This document shows, in pieces, positions 1 through 8,253 of a stretch of 64,000 nt of DNA (position 1 is the first letter of the stretch; each line of letters begins with the position of its first letter). The DNA is from Treponema saccharophilum DSM 2985 (lineage in GTDB: Bacteria; Spirochaetota; Spirochaetia; Treponematales; Treponemataceae). A model generated the notes under the pieces. That model was not told the DNA's origin and ran no database searches. It was given only the letters and a program-made list of their open reading frames with translations. The stretch lies in the NCBI RefSeq assembly GCF_000255555.1, contig NZ_AGRW01000048.1, positions 1 to 64,000 of the forward strand, written 5' to 3'. The position numbers and the translations under genes were made by a program.

Positions 1-210
1 TGGATTTTGGCGGGTTGTTTTTGGTTGTGAATGTTTTGCGAGGGGCTTTGTTGTTTTTTCTGTGGAAAGAAAGCCCCGATGTGAGAGCGACTTGTTTTTC
101 TGCGGATTGGAGGGGCTTTGTTTTTATCGCGCCCGTGCGCGATAAAACCGTGATGGATTTTTGCGGGGTGTTTTTGGTGGTGAATGTTTTGTGAGGGAGC
201 TTTGTTGTTT
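1..210. repeat. Imperfect direct repeat and hairpin before pfkA
   Basis: Bases 1-56 and 153-210 are near copies of each other (period about 152 bases, a few substitutions), both T/G-rich on the plus strand. Between them, a dyad at about 122-147 pairs TTTTATCGCGC with GCGCGATAAAA. I find no convincing gene here. G-runs follow at about 228-258. Confidence 0.6.
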
Positions 211-301
211 GTGCGCGGAGTGGGGAAAGAGGGGGATTTTTTTTGTGGGGGAAGGGGGTTCTATCGCAGAAATTGGTGCTTTATTGTACAATTTGCGAAT
301 T

Positions 302-1396
302 ATGGCTGTGAAACGATTTGGGATTCTTACCTCCGGCGGTGACGCGCCTGGGTTGAATTCGGCGATACGGGCTGTGTGCAGGACTGCTGCAATCCAGTAC
401 GGGATGACTGCTGTCGGCGTGCGGAACGGATACCGCGGGCTGATTGAGAACAACTGCTTCGAGCTTTCTGGCGACGACATAACGGGAATTCTTTCCCGTG
501 GAGGGACGATTCTTGGAACGTCACGCGAAAAGCCGTTCAAGAATCCCGAGCCGGATGGGGAAGGGCTTCTTCCAATCGATTCGATAAAGCGGACGTATGA
601 AATCCAGAAAATGGATGCGCTCGTCTGCCTCGGCGGAAACGGGACGAACACGACCGCGAGCCTTCTTCAGGAAGAGGGGATGAACGTCATCGGGCTGCCG
701 AAGACAATCGACAACGATATCGTAAAAACTGACGTCACATTCGGCTTCCATACTGCGCTCGATGTCGCGACGGAGGCGATCGACAGAATTCATTCGACGG
801 CGCATTCCCATTCAAGAATCATGGTCATAGAAGTCATGGGGCATAAAGCGGGATGGCTCTCGCTTTATTCGGGCGTCGCCGGCGGTGCCGATGTCATCCT
901 TCTTCCCGAAATTCCCTACGACATAGACAGCGTTGCCGACTGCATAATGAAAAGACGCGATGCCGGAAAGGAATTTTCGATTGTCGTCGTCGCGGAAGGC
1001 GCGCTTTCGCGTGATGAGGCGCTTCTTCCAAAAAAAGAACTGAAAAAAAGGCGCAAGCTTATGCCGTATTCGATTGCGTACCGCGTTGCGCACGAACTTG
1101 AGGAGGCGACGGGGCTTGAAAGCCGCGTTACCGTCCTCGGGTATCTTCAGCGCGGCGGAACTCCGTCGGCGTTCGACAGGGTTCTTTCGACGCAGTTCGG
1201 CGTTGCGGGCGCGCATTTCCTTGCGGAGGAAAAATTCGGGAATCTCGTCGCGATGCAGAACAACGAGATTGTCGCCGTTCCGCTCAGCGAGATTGCCGGA
1301 AAAGTGAAGAACATTCCCGTCCTCGGAGACGGAAACGGAGTCGAGCATTCGATGATTGCAGCTGGCCGCGGCTTGGGGACGTGCTTCGGTGACTAA
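302..1396 (+). CDS. pfkA: 6-phosphofructokinase, group III type
   Basis: Phosphorylates fructose 6-phosphate in glycolysis, in the cytoplasm. The N-terminus has the phosphate-binding TSGGDAPGLN loop, followed by GTSREKPF, a LGGNGT loop, PKTIDND with the catalytic Asp, and MGHKAGWL. In E. coli numbering the key positions are Gly104 and Lys124. From what is known of the family, Gly104 points to ATP rather than pyrophosphate as donor, while Lys124 places the protein with group III/mixed-type enzymes. Asp103 is replaced by Asn, which is common in that group. I chose the ATG at 302 because the open frame upstream lacks homology; this gives 364 residues. A TACAAT hexamer lies 9 bases before this ATG and there is no Shine-Dalgarno, so the mRNA may be nearly leaderless. 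The stop overlaps the next gene by 8 bases. Confidence 0.93.
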   Translation: MAVKRFGILTSGGDAPGLNSAIRAVCRTAAIQYGMTAVGVRNGYRGLIENNCFELSGDDITGILSRGGTILGTSREKPFKNPEPDGEGLLPIDSIKRTYEIQKMDALVCLGGNGTNTTASLLQEEGMNVIGLPKTIDNDIVKTDVTFGFHTALDVATEAIDRIHSTAHSHSRIMVIEVMGHKAGWLSLYSGVAGGADVILLPEIPYDIDSVADCIMKRRDAGKEFSIVVVAEGALSRDEALLPKKELKKRRKLMPYSIAYRVAHELEEATGLESRVTVLGYLQRGGTPSAFDRVLSTQFGVAGAHFLAEEKFGNLVAMQNNEIVAVPLSEIAGKVKNIPVLGDGNGVEHSMIAAGRGLGTCFGD

Positions 1397-2339
1397 ATTC
1401 AAATGCCATTTCTGCGCGATGTGCAACGGTCAGGCGTGCAAATCGGAGCTTCCCGGAATGGGCGGCGTCCGCGAGAACGAGAATTTCATGCTGAACGTGT
1501 GCGGCTGGAAGAACGTCCGCAAAGAGTACCGCGAAAAAATCGAGTCGTATCTCTCACAGTCCGTCGAATTCCGCATCCCTAAGATTTCCGTGGCGCCGAT
1601 GACGGGAGCTGTCGAGAACATGGGATACGGCGAGGAATCGGAATATTACGAGGAAATCGCAAACGCGTCGAGCAATGTCGGAATCGGGTTGTGCCTCGGA
1701 GACGGTTTTCCGGATGAGAAGCTGAAATTCGGAATCCGCGCGATTGAGCGAATACGCGAGCGCGAGAAAAACGCGATGCGCGCTTCCGTCTTCATCAAGC
1801 CGTATTCGAACGAGCGCATAATCGAGCGGATAGGTTGGGCTTCAAAAATCGCGGATTTGGTCGGAATCGACATCGACTCGTACAACATCCTCACGATGCG
1901 GAATCTCGTCAACCTTGAGAAAAAAGACGCCGCCCGCCTTTCGGAAATCCGCGATTTCGTGCACGGAAAACTCGGCGTTCCGTTTTCGATAAAAGGAATT
2001 TTCACCGATGACGATATCGAGCTTGTGAAGAAAGTCCGCCCCGACGTCGCATATATCTCGAACCACGGCGGAAGAATCGACACGCGGACGGGAAGCACCG
2101 CCGAATACCTCGCGAAAAATGCCGCCGAGCTGCGAAAATGGTGCGGCGAGGTTTGGGTTGACGGCGGAATCAGGACGCCGCTCGACGTCGCGACTGCCCA
2201 TGCGCTCGGCGCCGACCGCGTCCTGATTGGGCGTCCGTTCGTCACCGCGCTTTGTCAGGATGGCGAGCGCGGCGTTTGCGGGAAAGTCCTTGAGATGAGC
2301 ATGATTCGGTTCGGGGCCGACTCCTACCGCGACGAATAG
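1389..2339 (+). CDS. FMN-dependent alpha-hydroxyacid dehydrogenase-like protein
   Basis: TIM-barrel FMN protein of the lactate oxidase/dehydrogenase-like type found in anaerobes. A Cys-rich N-terminus (CHFCAMCNGQAC then PGMGG) is typical of the clostridial/spirochaetal branch. The C-terminal half carries SNHGGR, a substrate/FMN-binding signature, then WVDGGIRTPLDV and the phosphate-binding GADRVLIGRPF. Substrate is unknown; lactate or another 2-hydroxyacid is the usual guess. The GTG at 1389 is chosen because it starts just before the Cys-rich motif and overlaps the pfkA stop (8 bases), suggesting translational coupling. A longer frame to 1356 would overlap pfkA by 41 bases without adding homology. 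316 residues. Confidence 0.75.
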   Translation: MTKFKCHFCAMCNGQACKSELPGMGGVRENENFMLNVCGWKNVRKEYREKIESYLSQSVEFRIPKISVAPMTGAVENMGYGEESEYYEEIANASSNVGIGLCLGDGFPDEKLKFGIRAIERIREREKNAMRASVFIKPYSNERIIERIGWASKIADLVGIDIDSYNILTMRNLVNLEKKDAARLSEIRDFVHGKLGVPFSIKGIFTDDDIELVKKVRPDVAYISNHGGRIDTRTGSTAEYLAKNAAELRKWCGEVWVDGGIRTPLDVATAHALGADRVLIGRPFVTALCQDGERGVCGKVLEMSMIRFGADSYRDE

Positions 2340-2351
2340 CGTTTCGTATTT

Positions 2352-3278
2352 TTAGTTCGCGATGTAGTTGAGCTTCATCTGCGCGCTCGGCGGTTTCACG
2401 AGCGCGGAGACGAACCTGAAAATGTCGTTCATCGTCATCTCGTATTCGTAGATGAAATCCTCGAATTCAAAATCCCCGTCCAAATCGGCGAGAACGGCAT
2501 CCTCGGCTTCCTCGAACCGGCAAATCTCGTCGATAAGCCCGTTTTTGAGCGCCTGGTTTGCGGTGTAGATTCTTCCGTCAGCGATTTTCTTCACGTCGTC
2601 GATGTTCATGTGCCTTGCGGTCGCGACAATCGAGGTGAACTGCTCGTACGCGTCGTCGGCGACGGACTGCATTATCTCCGCCTGCTCCTCCGTCAGCGGG
2701 GAATCGTAGTTCATCATGTTCTTGTTTCTTCCCGCCGTGAACGTGCGCGACTTTATGCCGATTTTTTCCATAAGCTCCGTCGCGTCGATGCTTTTGCCCG
2801 CAATCACGCCGATTGAGCCGGTAAGCGTGTTCCTGTTCGCGAATATCTGGTCGGCAGCGCTTGCGATGTAGTACCCGCCCGATGCCGCGAGCGAGCCGAA
2901 ATACGCGTAGACAGGTTTTCCCGTCTCGTTCTTGTAATCGACGAGCGCGAGATACGTCTCGTCTGATTCGTAGACGGTGCCGCCCGGGGAATCGATATAA
3001 AGAAGAATCCCGCGGTTCTTTTTGTCGTTCTTGAGGAAATCGATTGTGCTGAGCATCCATTCCTGATTGTAGGTCTGACCGGCTTTCTCGATTGTTCCCA
3101 CGATGTGGAGAACCGCGACGTAATCGTGCTTGAACGATTTTATTTCGTTCTCCCCCAAAAAACGCTCCGCGCTGAACGACGTGGTGCCCGCCGTCCTGAA
3201 ATTTCCCGCGGAAAACGACAGCGCCACGGCTGCCGCCATCACCGCGATGACGATGATTCCCTTTTTTCTTGATTTCAT
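2352..3278 (-). CDS. sppA: Signal peptide peptidase SppA, S49 family
   Basis: Membrane-anchored serine protease that degrades cleaved signal peptides. One N-terminal hydrophobic anchor (residues 8-22) precedes a single S49 domain, the short bacterial form (308 residues). YIDSPGGT lies at about 94-101. Ser133 in AASGGYY is the likely nucleophile. Lys186 in AGRNKN is 53 residues further on, which matches the Ser/Lys dyad spacing of Bacillus SppA. A GAGGG Shine-Dalgarno precedes the ATG. It is last in a minus-strand operon after the CYTH and DUF975 genes, and converges on the hydroxyacid dehydrogenase-like gene with only 12 bases between them. Confidence 0.9.
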   Translation of the reverse strand: MKSRKKGIIVIAVMAAAVALSFSAGNFRTAGTTSFSAERFLGENEIKSFKHDYVAVLHIVGTIEKAGQTYNQEWMLSTIDFLKNDKKNRGILLYIDSPGGTVYESDETYLALVDYKNETGKPVYAYFGSLAASGGYYIASAADQIFANRNTLTGSIGVIAGKSIDATELMEKIGIKSRTFTAGRNKNMMNYDSPLTEEQAEIMQSVADDAYEQFTSIVATARHMNIDDVKKIADGRIYTANQALKNGLIDEICRFEEAEDAVLADLDGDFEFEDFIYEYEMTMNDIFRFVSALVKPPSAQMKLNYIAN

Positions 3279-3303
3279 AAAATACCCTCGCTTTTTTTTA
3301 TTT

Positions 3304-3957
3304 TCAGTTGAAGTCCGCGGGAAGGAGCCTTCCGCTTCGTATCGCCTCGATTTTCATCGCGGAATATGCGTTCGCGAATGACGTCGCCATATACGGACAG
3401 AGCCATAAAAATCCGATTCCCGACGTCAGCATCGACAGAAAAATCCACCCGAGAAAGCTCATCGCCATAAGCGCGATATCCGCCTTGTGCCCGTCGGTCA
3501 TCGCCTTGCTCATCCGCATCGCGCGCGCCGCCCCGACGTTTTTGTTCTCCGCCATGATGAAGAACATCTGCGAGTACGAGACGAATTTGACGATTCCAGG
3601 AATGACAAAAAGAAGGCTCCAGACGAAAACCCACAGCGCAAGGAGAATTCCGCCCCGCGCGCCCCGTTTCCACAGCTCCCCGACGGATTCCGCAATCCGT
3701 GCATGGGGAATCTCGCCGTCCGTGCGGGAAATCTCAAGATGGATTTTTGATGATGATACGAGCAGAATGCCCGCCGCCGCCACAATCGCGAGCGCAAAAA
3801 ACGGGAAAAGCGGGCTTTCCGATTCCGCCATGTTTTTTGCCGACGAAAGCGCGCTGAACAGCAGCACGAGCGAGAGCGCGCTCATGATAATCGGCGTGAG
3901 CCATCTTCCCTTCAGACGCGCGCGCGCCTGCGCCTTGTATGAACATCTATCGAACAT
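3304..3957 (-). CDS. DUF975 family membrane protein
   Basis: Integral membrane protein, 217 residues, function unknown. The N-terminus (YKAQARARLKGRW, followed by a hydrophobic helix) and the C-terminal pattern are diagnostic of DUF975: FIMAENKNVGAARAMRMSK, then a long helix with FLGWIFL, then GIGFLWLCPYM. About four to five membrane segments are visible. A GGAGG Shine-Dalgarno sits a few bases before the ATG. It lies between the CYTH gene (21 bases upstream) and sppA (25 bases downstream), so co-transcription is likely. Confidence 0.8.
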   Translation of the reverse strand: MFDRCSYKAQARARLKGRWLTPIIMSALSLVLLFSALSSAKNMAESESPLFPFFALAIVAAAGILLVSSSKIHLEISRTDGEIPHARIAESVGELWKRGARGGILLALWVFVWSLLFVIPGIVKFVSYSQMFFIMAENKNVGAARAMRMSKAMTDGHKADIALMAMSFLGWIFLSMLTSGIGFLWLCPYMATSFANAYSAMKIEAIRSGRLLPADFN

Positions 3958-3978
3958 TTTTTCCTCCGCAATCTGCCT

Positions 3979-4548
3979 CTAGGATTCCAGCCCGCGTTCC
4001 CGGAGCATCTCCGAATAATATCGGCTTTCGATTTTGTCTTTTGGGATTCCGCACCGTCCCAGAATCTCGATGAGCGCGACCCGTTTTTCCGCGATTGTAA
4101 GTTCGTCGTTCTTTTCCGAAAGGATTTCGATTTCGATAAAATCCCCGAGCGGCGGCACGGAACAAAGCTCGATGTGCGCCTCTCCCGCCTGGAATCCCGT
4201 GATTTTCTTCTGCTTCCTGATGTCAACCTTCATCCCGATGTCGGAAAAAAGCGATTCGAGAACAGCCGCATCGGAAACGGTGCATTCCTTCTCGTCGTTC
4301 ACCTCGTAAACAGTTCCGCCGCCGTCAACGCGCGACTCCTTCTTCTTGTACGTGAGAAACGTTTTCGTCTCCCCGTCCGTCCCGTCACTCTCGCGTCGAA
4401 TCCTCGCCTGAATCTTCTTTCCGTCCTTAAAAATGACCCAGTACGCGTCGTCCTTCTGCACCCGCCCAACGAAACGCGCGAACGACATCAGCCGTTCCTC
4501 CGTGGCCTTCCAATCATCCACGTGCGCCTTCAGCTCGATTTCATACAT
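3979..4548 (-). CDS. CYTH domain protein (class IV adenylate cyclase/thiamine triphosphatase-like)
   Basis: Small cytoplasmic triphosphate-tunnel enzyme. The N-terminal EIELK is the ExExK signature that binds metal-triphosphate in CYTH proteins. Further alternating charged strands follow: QARIRRESDG, a KKKESRVD segment, and a C-terminal EIEILSEK. Whether it makes cAMP or hydrolyses a triphosphate cannot be read from sequence. I chose the ATG at 4548, four codons into the open frame, because the domain starts at once there. A TATGAT hexamer lies 7 bases before it and there is no Shine-Dalgarno, so the mRNA may be leaderless. First gene of the operon with DUF975 and sppA. Confidence 0.75.
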   Translation of the reverse strand: MYEIELKAHVDDWKATEERLMSFARFVGRVQKDDAYWVIFKDGKKIQARIRRESDGTDGETKTFLTYKKKESRVDGGGTVYEVNDEKECTVSDAAVLESLFSDIGMKVDIRKQKKITGFQAGEAHIELCSVPPLGDFIEIEILSEKNDELTIAEKRVALIEILGRCGIPKDKIESRYYSEMLRERGLES

Positions 4549-4590
4549 GAAATGAATCATATCACGGAAAAAAAATGATTAACACTGCGT

Positions 4591-4904
4591 CCCCGCGTGC
4601 CGCCACCCGCTTGCTCCGATAAAGCCAAACTTAGAACGACAAAAAGGTTTGCAAGCGCATGGTAGGCACGCCCCGCGTGCCGGCGAACGCTTGCTCCGAT
4701 AAAGCCAAACTCAGAACGCGCAAAAGGTTTGCAAGCGCATGGTAGGCACGCGCCCCCCGCGTGCCGGCGAACGCTTGCTCCAACCAAACCAAACTTAGAA
4801 CGACAAAAAGATTTGCAAGCGCAAGGTAGGCACGCCCCGCGTGCCGGCGAACGCTTGCTCCAACCAAACCAAACTTAGAACGCGCAAAAGGTTTGCAAGC
4901 GCAG
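4591..4904. repeat. Four tandem 80-84 bp repeats
   Basis: Four units begin with CCCCGCGTGC at 4591, 4671, 4755 and 4835, the last truncated. Each contains GCCGGCGAACGCTTGCTCC (first unit diverged), then CAAACTTAGAACG (once CAAACTCAG) and a GGTTTGCAAGCGCA-like tail. Spacing is 80, 84 and 80 bases. Open frames read through them on the minus strand but are made only of the repeat. The same core recurs at 41850-42256. Confidence 0.9.
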
Positions 4905-4945
4905 GCGCTGTTTTTCAATTTCCGGAATCTGTGTAGAATCATTAT

Positions 4946-5872
4946 ATGTCTACAATCACTTTGAAGAACGGCAACTTTGAGGTTGTCTTGAGCACGCATG
5001 GTGCTGAAATCGTATCGTTCAGGGGTTCTGACGGCACGAAGTATGTTTTTGAAGGACCGGAAAGCGTATGGAAATTCCACGCGCCGGTTTTGTTTCCGCA
5101 TGTGGGGCGCATCTGCGACGGATTCTACACGTGGGAGGGAAAGGAATACCATCTCGTGAACAACGGAATGAGCCGCGACATGGAGCACGCGCTTATTTCG
5201 AGCACGGAGACGTCCGCCGAATTCGAGCTTACGGAAAATTCCGAGACGGCTGACAAATTCCCGTGGAAGTTCAGCCTCAGGACGCGCTACGAGCTTCGCG
5301 ATGACGGGCTTTCGTTCACGACGACGGTGACGAACACCGATTCGACTGAGATGCAGTTCTCCCTCGGAAGCCACACCGCATTCTGCTGCCCGCGCAACAC
5401 CGACCCCGAGGGAACGACGAACGCGGATTATCAGTACGAATTCGAGCTTCGCGAGCCGCTTACGACCGTCCTGCTTAACGATTCCGCGCAGCTCAAGGCG
5501 GACGAGGACGGAACGGCGCCCGTGACCGCACCGTACGGCGAGAAAGAGGCGGGAATCATCCCGATAAACGCGGAAGGATTCGGAAATGGGCATTTCTTCA
5601 CGGCGTTCAAGTCCGGCTGGGTCGGGCTTCGCAACAAGAAGGACAATTCGCTCGTGAAGGTGAACTGCGCCGGATATCCGTATCTGATGGTCTGGCAGGG
5701 CGGAAAAGGCGCGGAAGGCGTCTCCGGGAACGGCTTCAACTGCATCGAGCCGTGGTACGGAACAGCCGATGCGGAGAACACAGACCACACGTGGGAGAAC
5801 AAGAGCGGGCTGATTTCCCTCGCGCCGGGAAAAAGCTTCACGGCTGACCAGTCGATAACAATCGTCCGCTGA
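4946..5872 (+). CDS. Aldose 1-epimerase family protein
   Basis: Beta-sandwich mutarotase-like protein, 308 residues, probably interconverting anomers of a hexose or hexose phosphate in the cytoplasm. It has the shape of the LacX/YeaD branch: an N-terminal ITLKNGNFEVVLSTHGAEI, PHVGRICDG, the NNGMSRDMEH segment standing in for the family's HGFARD, a central LGSHTAF, and a C-terminal NCIEPWYG. Conserved His and Glu of the family are in place. There is no signal peptide. A TAGAAT hexamer ends 6 bases before the ATG and no Shine-Dalgarno is visible, so the transcript may be leaderless. It stands alone between a repeat array and a convergent operon. Confidence 0.85.
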   Translation: MSTITLKNGNFEVVLSTHGAEIVSFRGSDGTKYVFEGPESVWKFHAPVLFPHVGRICDGFYTWEGKEYHLVNNGMSRDMEHALISSTETSAEFELTENSETADKFPWKFSLRTRYELRDDGLSFTTTVTNTDSTEMQFSLGSHTAFCCPRNTDPEGTTNADYQYEFELREPLTTVLLNDSAQLKADEDGTAPVTAPYGEKEAGIIPINAEGFGNGHFFTAFKSGWVGLRNKKDNSLVKVNCAGYPYLMVWQGGKGAEGVSGNGFNCIEPWYGTADAENTDHTWENKSGLISLAPGKSFTADQSITIVR

Positions 5873-5877
5873 TTTTT

Positions 5878-5925
5878 CGGGCGGGACAGAATCTGTGCGC
5901 GTGCGGTTCGTCCCGCCCGTTTTTT
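5878..5925 (+). terminator. Rho-independent terminator of the epimerase gene
   Basis: Ten-base stem CGGGCGGGAC/GTCCCGCCCG (5878-5887, 5910-5919) followed by six T. Confidence 0.85.
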
Positions 5926-5943
5926 CCGGTTGCGCGAATTCGT

Positions 5944-8253
5944 CTACAAGAAAAGATTCTTCGGCTTTCTGAACACGAACGCGCGCTCGAATTCGCTGAC
6001 TTCCATCGGCTCGGCGAACAGGAATCCCTGGAACGCCTCGCATCCAAGCTCTTTCAGCATCAGAATCTGGCTGTCAGTCTCGACGCCTTCCGCGAGAACT
6101 TCCATGTTCAGCGATTTCGCCATCGAGACGATTGAGCTCAAGATTGTCATTCCCCTGTCGTGATGCTCCGTCTCCTTGAGGAACACCCGGTCGATTTTCA
6201 GCACGTCCGCGTCGATGTCCTTGAGCATGTTGAGCGACGAATACCCGCTTCCGAAATCGTCAATCTCAACCTTGAACCCGAACTGCTGGAGGTTTTTCGT
6301 CAGCTTCCGCGATTTCTCAAAATTCTCAACGAACGCCGTCTCGGTGAATTCGATGTTGAGCAGCGACGGCGATATGTTGTATTTCTGGACGATTTCGACG
6401 AGCGTCTTGAAAATGTCGATGTAGTAGAAATCCTTCGGCGAGACGTTGACGGAAATGCTCCAGTTCCTGATTCCCTTGTCGTTCCACTCGCGGATTTTTT
6501 TCGCGGCTTCCTCCCATATATACGCGTCGAGCTTGTGGATAAGCCCCGTTTTTTCGAGAATCTCGATGAATTCCTTCGGCTGCAGAATCCCCCGCTCGGG
6601 ATGACGCCACCGCGCGAGCGCCTCGCAGCTGAAATTCATGTCGTCGATGGAAATCTGCGGCTGTAGGAAGATGCAGAACTGCCCTTTTGAGAGCGCCGTC
6701 TCGAAGTCGCTGACGATGTCCTTTTCGACGAGAAGCTGCTCGAGCATTTCCGAATCGTATTCGGCGAATATGTGCTGGTAGTCGTCGGAATTCTTTTCCG
6801 TCGCGAGAAGCGCCTTGTCGCACATGAGCCTCGGCGACTCGAACGCGAACCGGCTTTCGTAGATTCCGAGCGTGAAATGGATTTTGAACGCGCTGTTTTC
6901 CGTTATCTGCTGGATTTTCTGGAATTCATCAATCGTTTTCTTCATCGAAAAATATTCCTTTTTCAGGAACATCGCGAATTTGTCGTCGTCAATCCTTCCG
7001 CAAAGCGCGTCGATTCCTTCTGCCTGCCGCAAAAAATCGGCTTCCATCATCAGGATTTTGTCGCCTGTTTCCTCGCCGAAAATCTCGTTTATTATCTTGA
7101 AGTCGCGTATATTCGACACGAGCATCAGGTATTCCGACAAGTCGCTCTGCTGCCGCTCGGAGACTGCCTCGAAAAATCCCGTCCTGTTCAGGAGTCCCGT
7201 CATCTCGTCGTGCGTTGATATGTACCGCTGCCGCTTGAGCTGTTTTATCTCGTCCGTTTTGTTCACGAATTTGAAGAACGAGCCGATTTCTTCCCCGTCG
7301 GAAAAAACTTTCTGGAATTCGACTTGAAAATGGAGGTTCGTCCCGTTTATCGTGAACGAATCCTCGCCTTTTGACGACGGCTCCGGATGGAATTTCTGCC
7401 ATGTGCGCGCGTATCGTTCCGCCGTTGCCGCGGAGAATGTCGCCCGTTTTGCAGTGTCGCCCATCAAAAACCGCCCGGACGCGTTGGCGTATGCGAATTT
7501 CCCGTCTGCGTCGAAGAAAACGATTCCCTCGCTTATCCGCTCGTTCACGTTCGCCAGAAGACAGTTGACGAGCTGGTGCGGAAAACGGTACGTCGAATAG
7601 TAATAGATGAAAATCGCCAGGAACGTGTACATGAAGACGGAAAAATCGACGGGCGTGTTGAGCGAATAGCAGAATACGTTTATGACGATGATGATGATGT
7701 ACGCGACAAGGACGGAAATGTATTTCTTCTTGTAGAAAAGCGGCGCCTTAATCATCGCCATCGCTATAAGCGCGAACGACGAGAACACCATGATGTAGCA
7801 GAACCCCAGATGAAGATAGTGGACCGGCGTAAAAACAGCGCCCCAATACGGAATAAGGTTTTTGCTGAAATAGAGCAGGTCGAGGTCGAAGCTGTGCAGC
7901 GTCTTGAGGTTCAGAAGAAGAAAAAGCGAATCGACTGCCGACATAACGAGCAGGACGAAGCGGTACGGATGCTGCGGGTTCCTGTTCGTGTACGCGAACG
8001 AGAACGTCAGCACGGAATACACGAGCCAATCGAGGCTGCAGAAAAAGAGCGTGTCGAAAATCATCGCGTACCAGTAGCTGTCGCAGAAAAGAAAAATCGA
8101 ATAGAAAATGACCGAGCAAAGCCCCAGCGCGAACATCGGCGTTATGTGCTTTTTGAGCGGAGTCTGCGCGGAACGCATTTTCATCATCAGGACGATGAGC
8201 GTCGTGCATATTATGAGGGCGGTGACAAGGAACGTCAGTTTCAAAAGAATCAA
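5944..8253 (-). CDS. Membrane EAL-domain protein with degenerate GGDEF (c-di-GMP phosphodiesterase)
   Basis: Probable c-di-GMP phosphodiesterase, 769 residues. Hydrophobic N-terminal half (about six to seven helices to residue ~230), a PAS-like segment, then a GGDEF domain introduced by HDEMTGLLNR whose active site reads IDDDKF, so cyclase activity is unlikely. The EAL domain keeps CEALARW, SVNVS, EFTET, the DDFGSGYSS loop, VLKID and AEGVET, so it should be active. I moved the start from an upstream codon to the TTG at 8253. It has a GGAGGG Shine-Dalgarno 6 bases away and overlaps the preceding stop (TTGA), implying translational coupling. It is a tandem paralogue of the gene before it. Confidence 0.88.
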   Translation of the reverse strand: MILLKLTFLVTALIICTTLIVLMMKMRSAQTPLKKHITPMFALGLCSVIFYSIFLFCDSYWYAMIFDTLFFCSLDWLVYSVLTFSFAYTNRNPQHPYRFVLLVMSAVDSLFLLLNLKTLHSFDLDLLYFSKNLIPYWGAVFTPVHYLHLGFCYIMVFSSFALIAMAMIKAPLFYKKKYISVLVAYIIIIVINVFCYSLNTPVDFSVFMYTFLAIFIYYYSTYRFPHQLVNCLLANVNERISEGIVFFDADGKFAYANASGRFLMGDTAKRATFSAATAERYARTWQKFHPEPSSKGEDSFTINGTNLHFQVEFQKVFSDGEEIGSFFKFVNKTDEIKQLKRQRYISTHDEMTGLLNRTGFFEAVSERQQSDLSEYLMLVSNIRDFKIINEIFGEETGDKILMMEADFLRQAEGIDALCGRIDDDKFAMFLKKEYFSMKKTIDEFQKIQQITENSAFKIHFTLGIYESRFAFESPRLMCDKALLATEKNSDDYQHIFAEYDSEMLEQLLVEKDIVSDFETALSKGQFCIFLQPQISIDDMNFSCEALARWRHPERGILQPKEFIEILEKTGLIHKLDAYIWEEAAKKIREWNDKGIRNWSISVNVSPKDFYYIDIFKTLVEIVQKYNISPSLLNIEFTETAFVENFEKSRKLTKNLQQFGFKVEIDDFGSGYSSLNMLKDIDADVLKIDRVFLKETEHHDRGMTILSSIVSMAKSLNMEVLAEGVETDSQILMLKELGCEAFQGFLFAEPMEVSEFERAFVFRKPKNLFL

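Noticed and set aside
1356-1388. Upstream extension of the hydroxyacid dehydrogenase-like gene
   Set aside because: Would overlap pfkA by 41 bases; the GTG at 1389 directly precedes the family's Cys-rich start.
4591-4904. Possible CRISPR array
   Set aside because: Units are contiguous with no variable spacers and no cas genes are nearby. The same holds for 41850-42256 and 60223-60624.
4631-6043. 470-codon minus-strand frame antisense to the epimerase
   Set aside because: It is the shadow of the epimerase gene joined to repeat translation, with Arg/Val-rich composition and no start signal.
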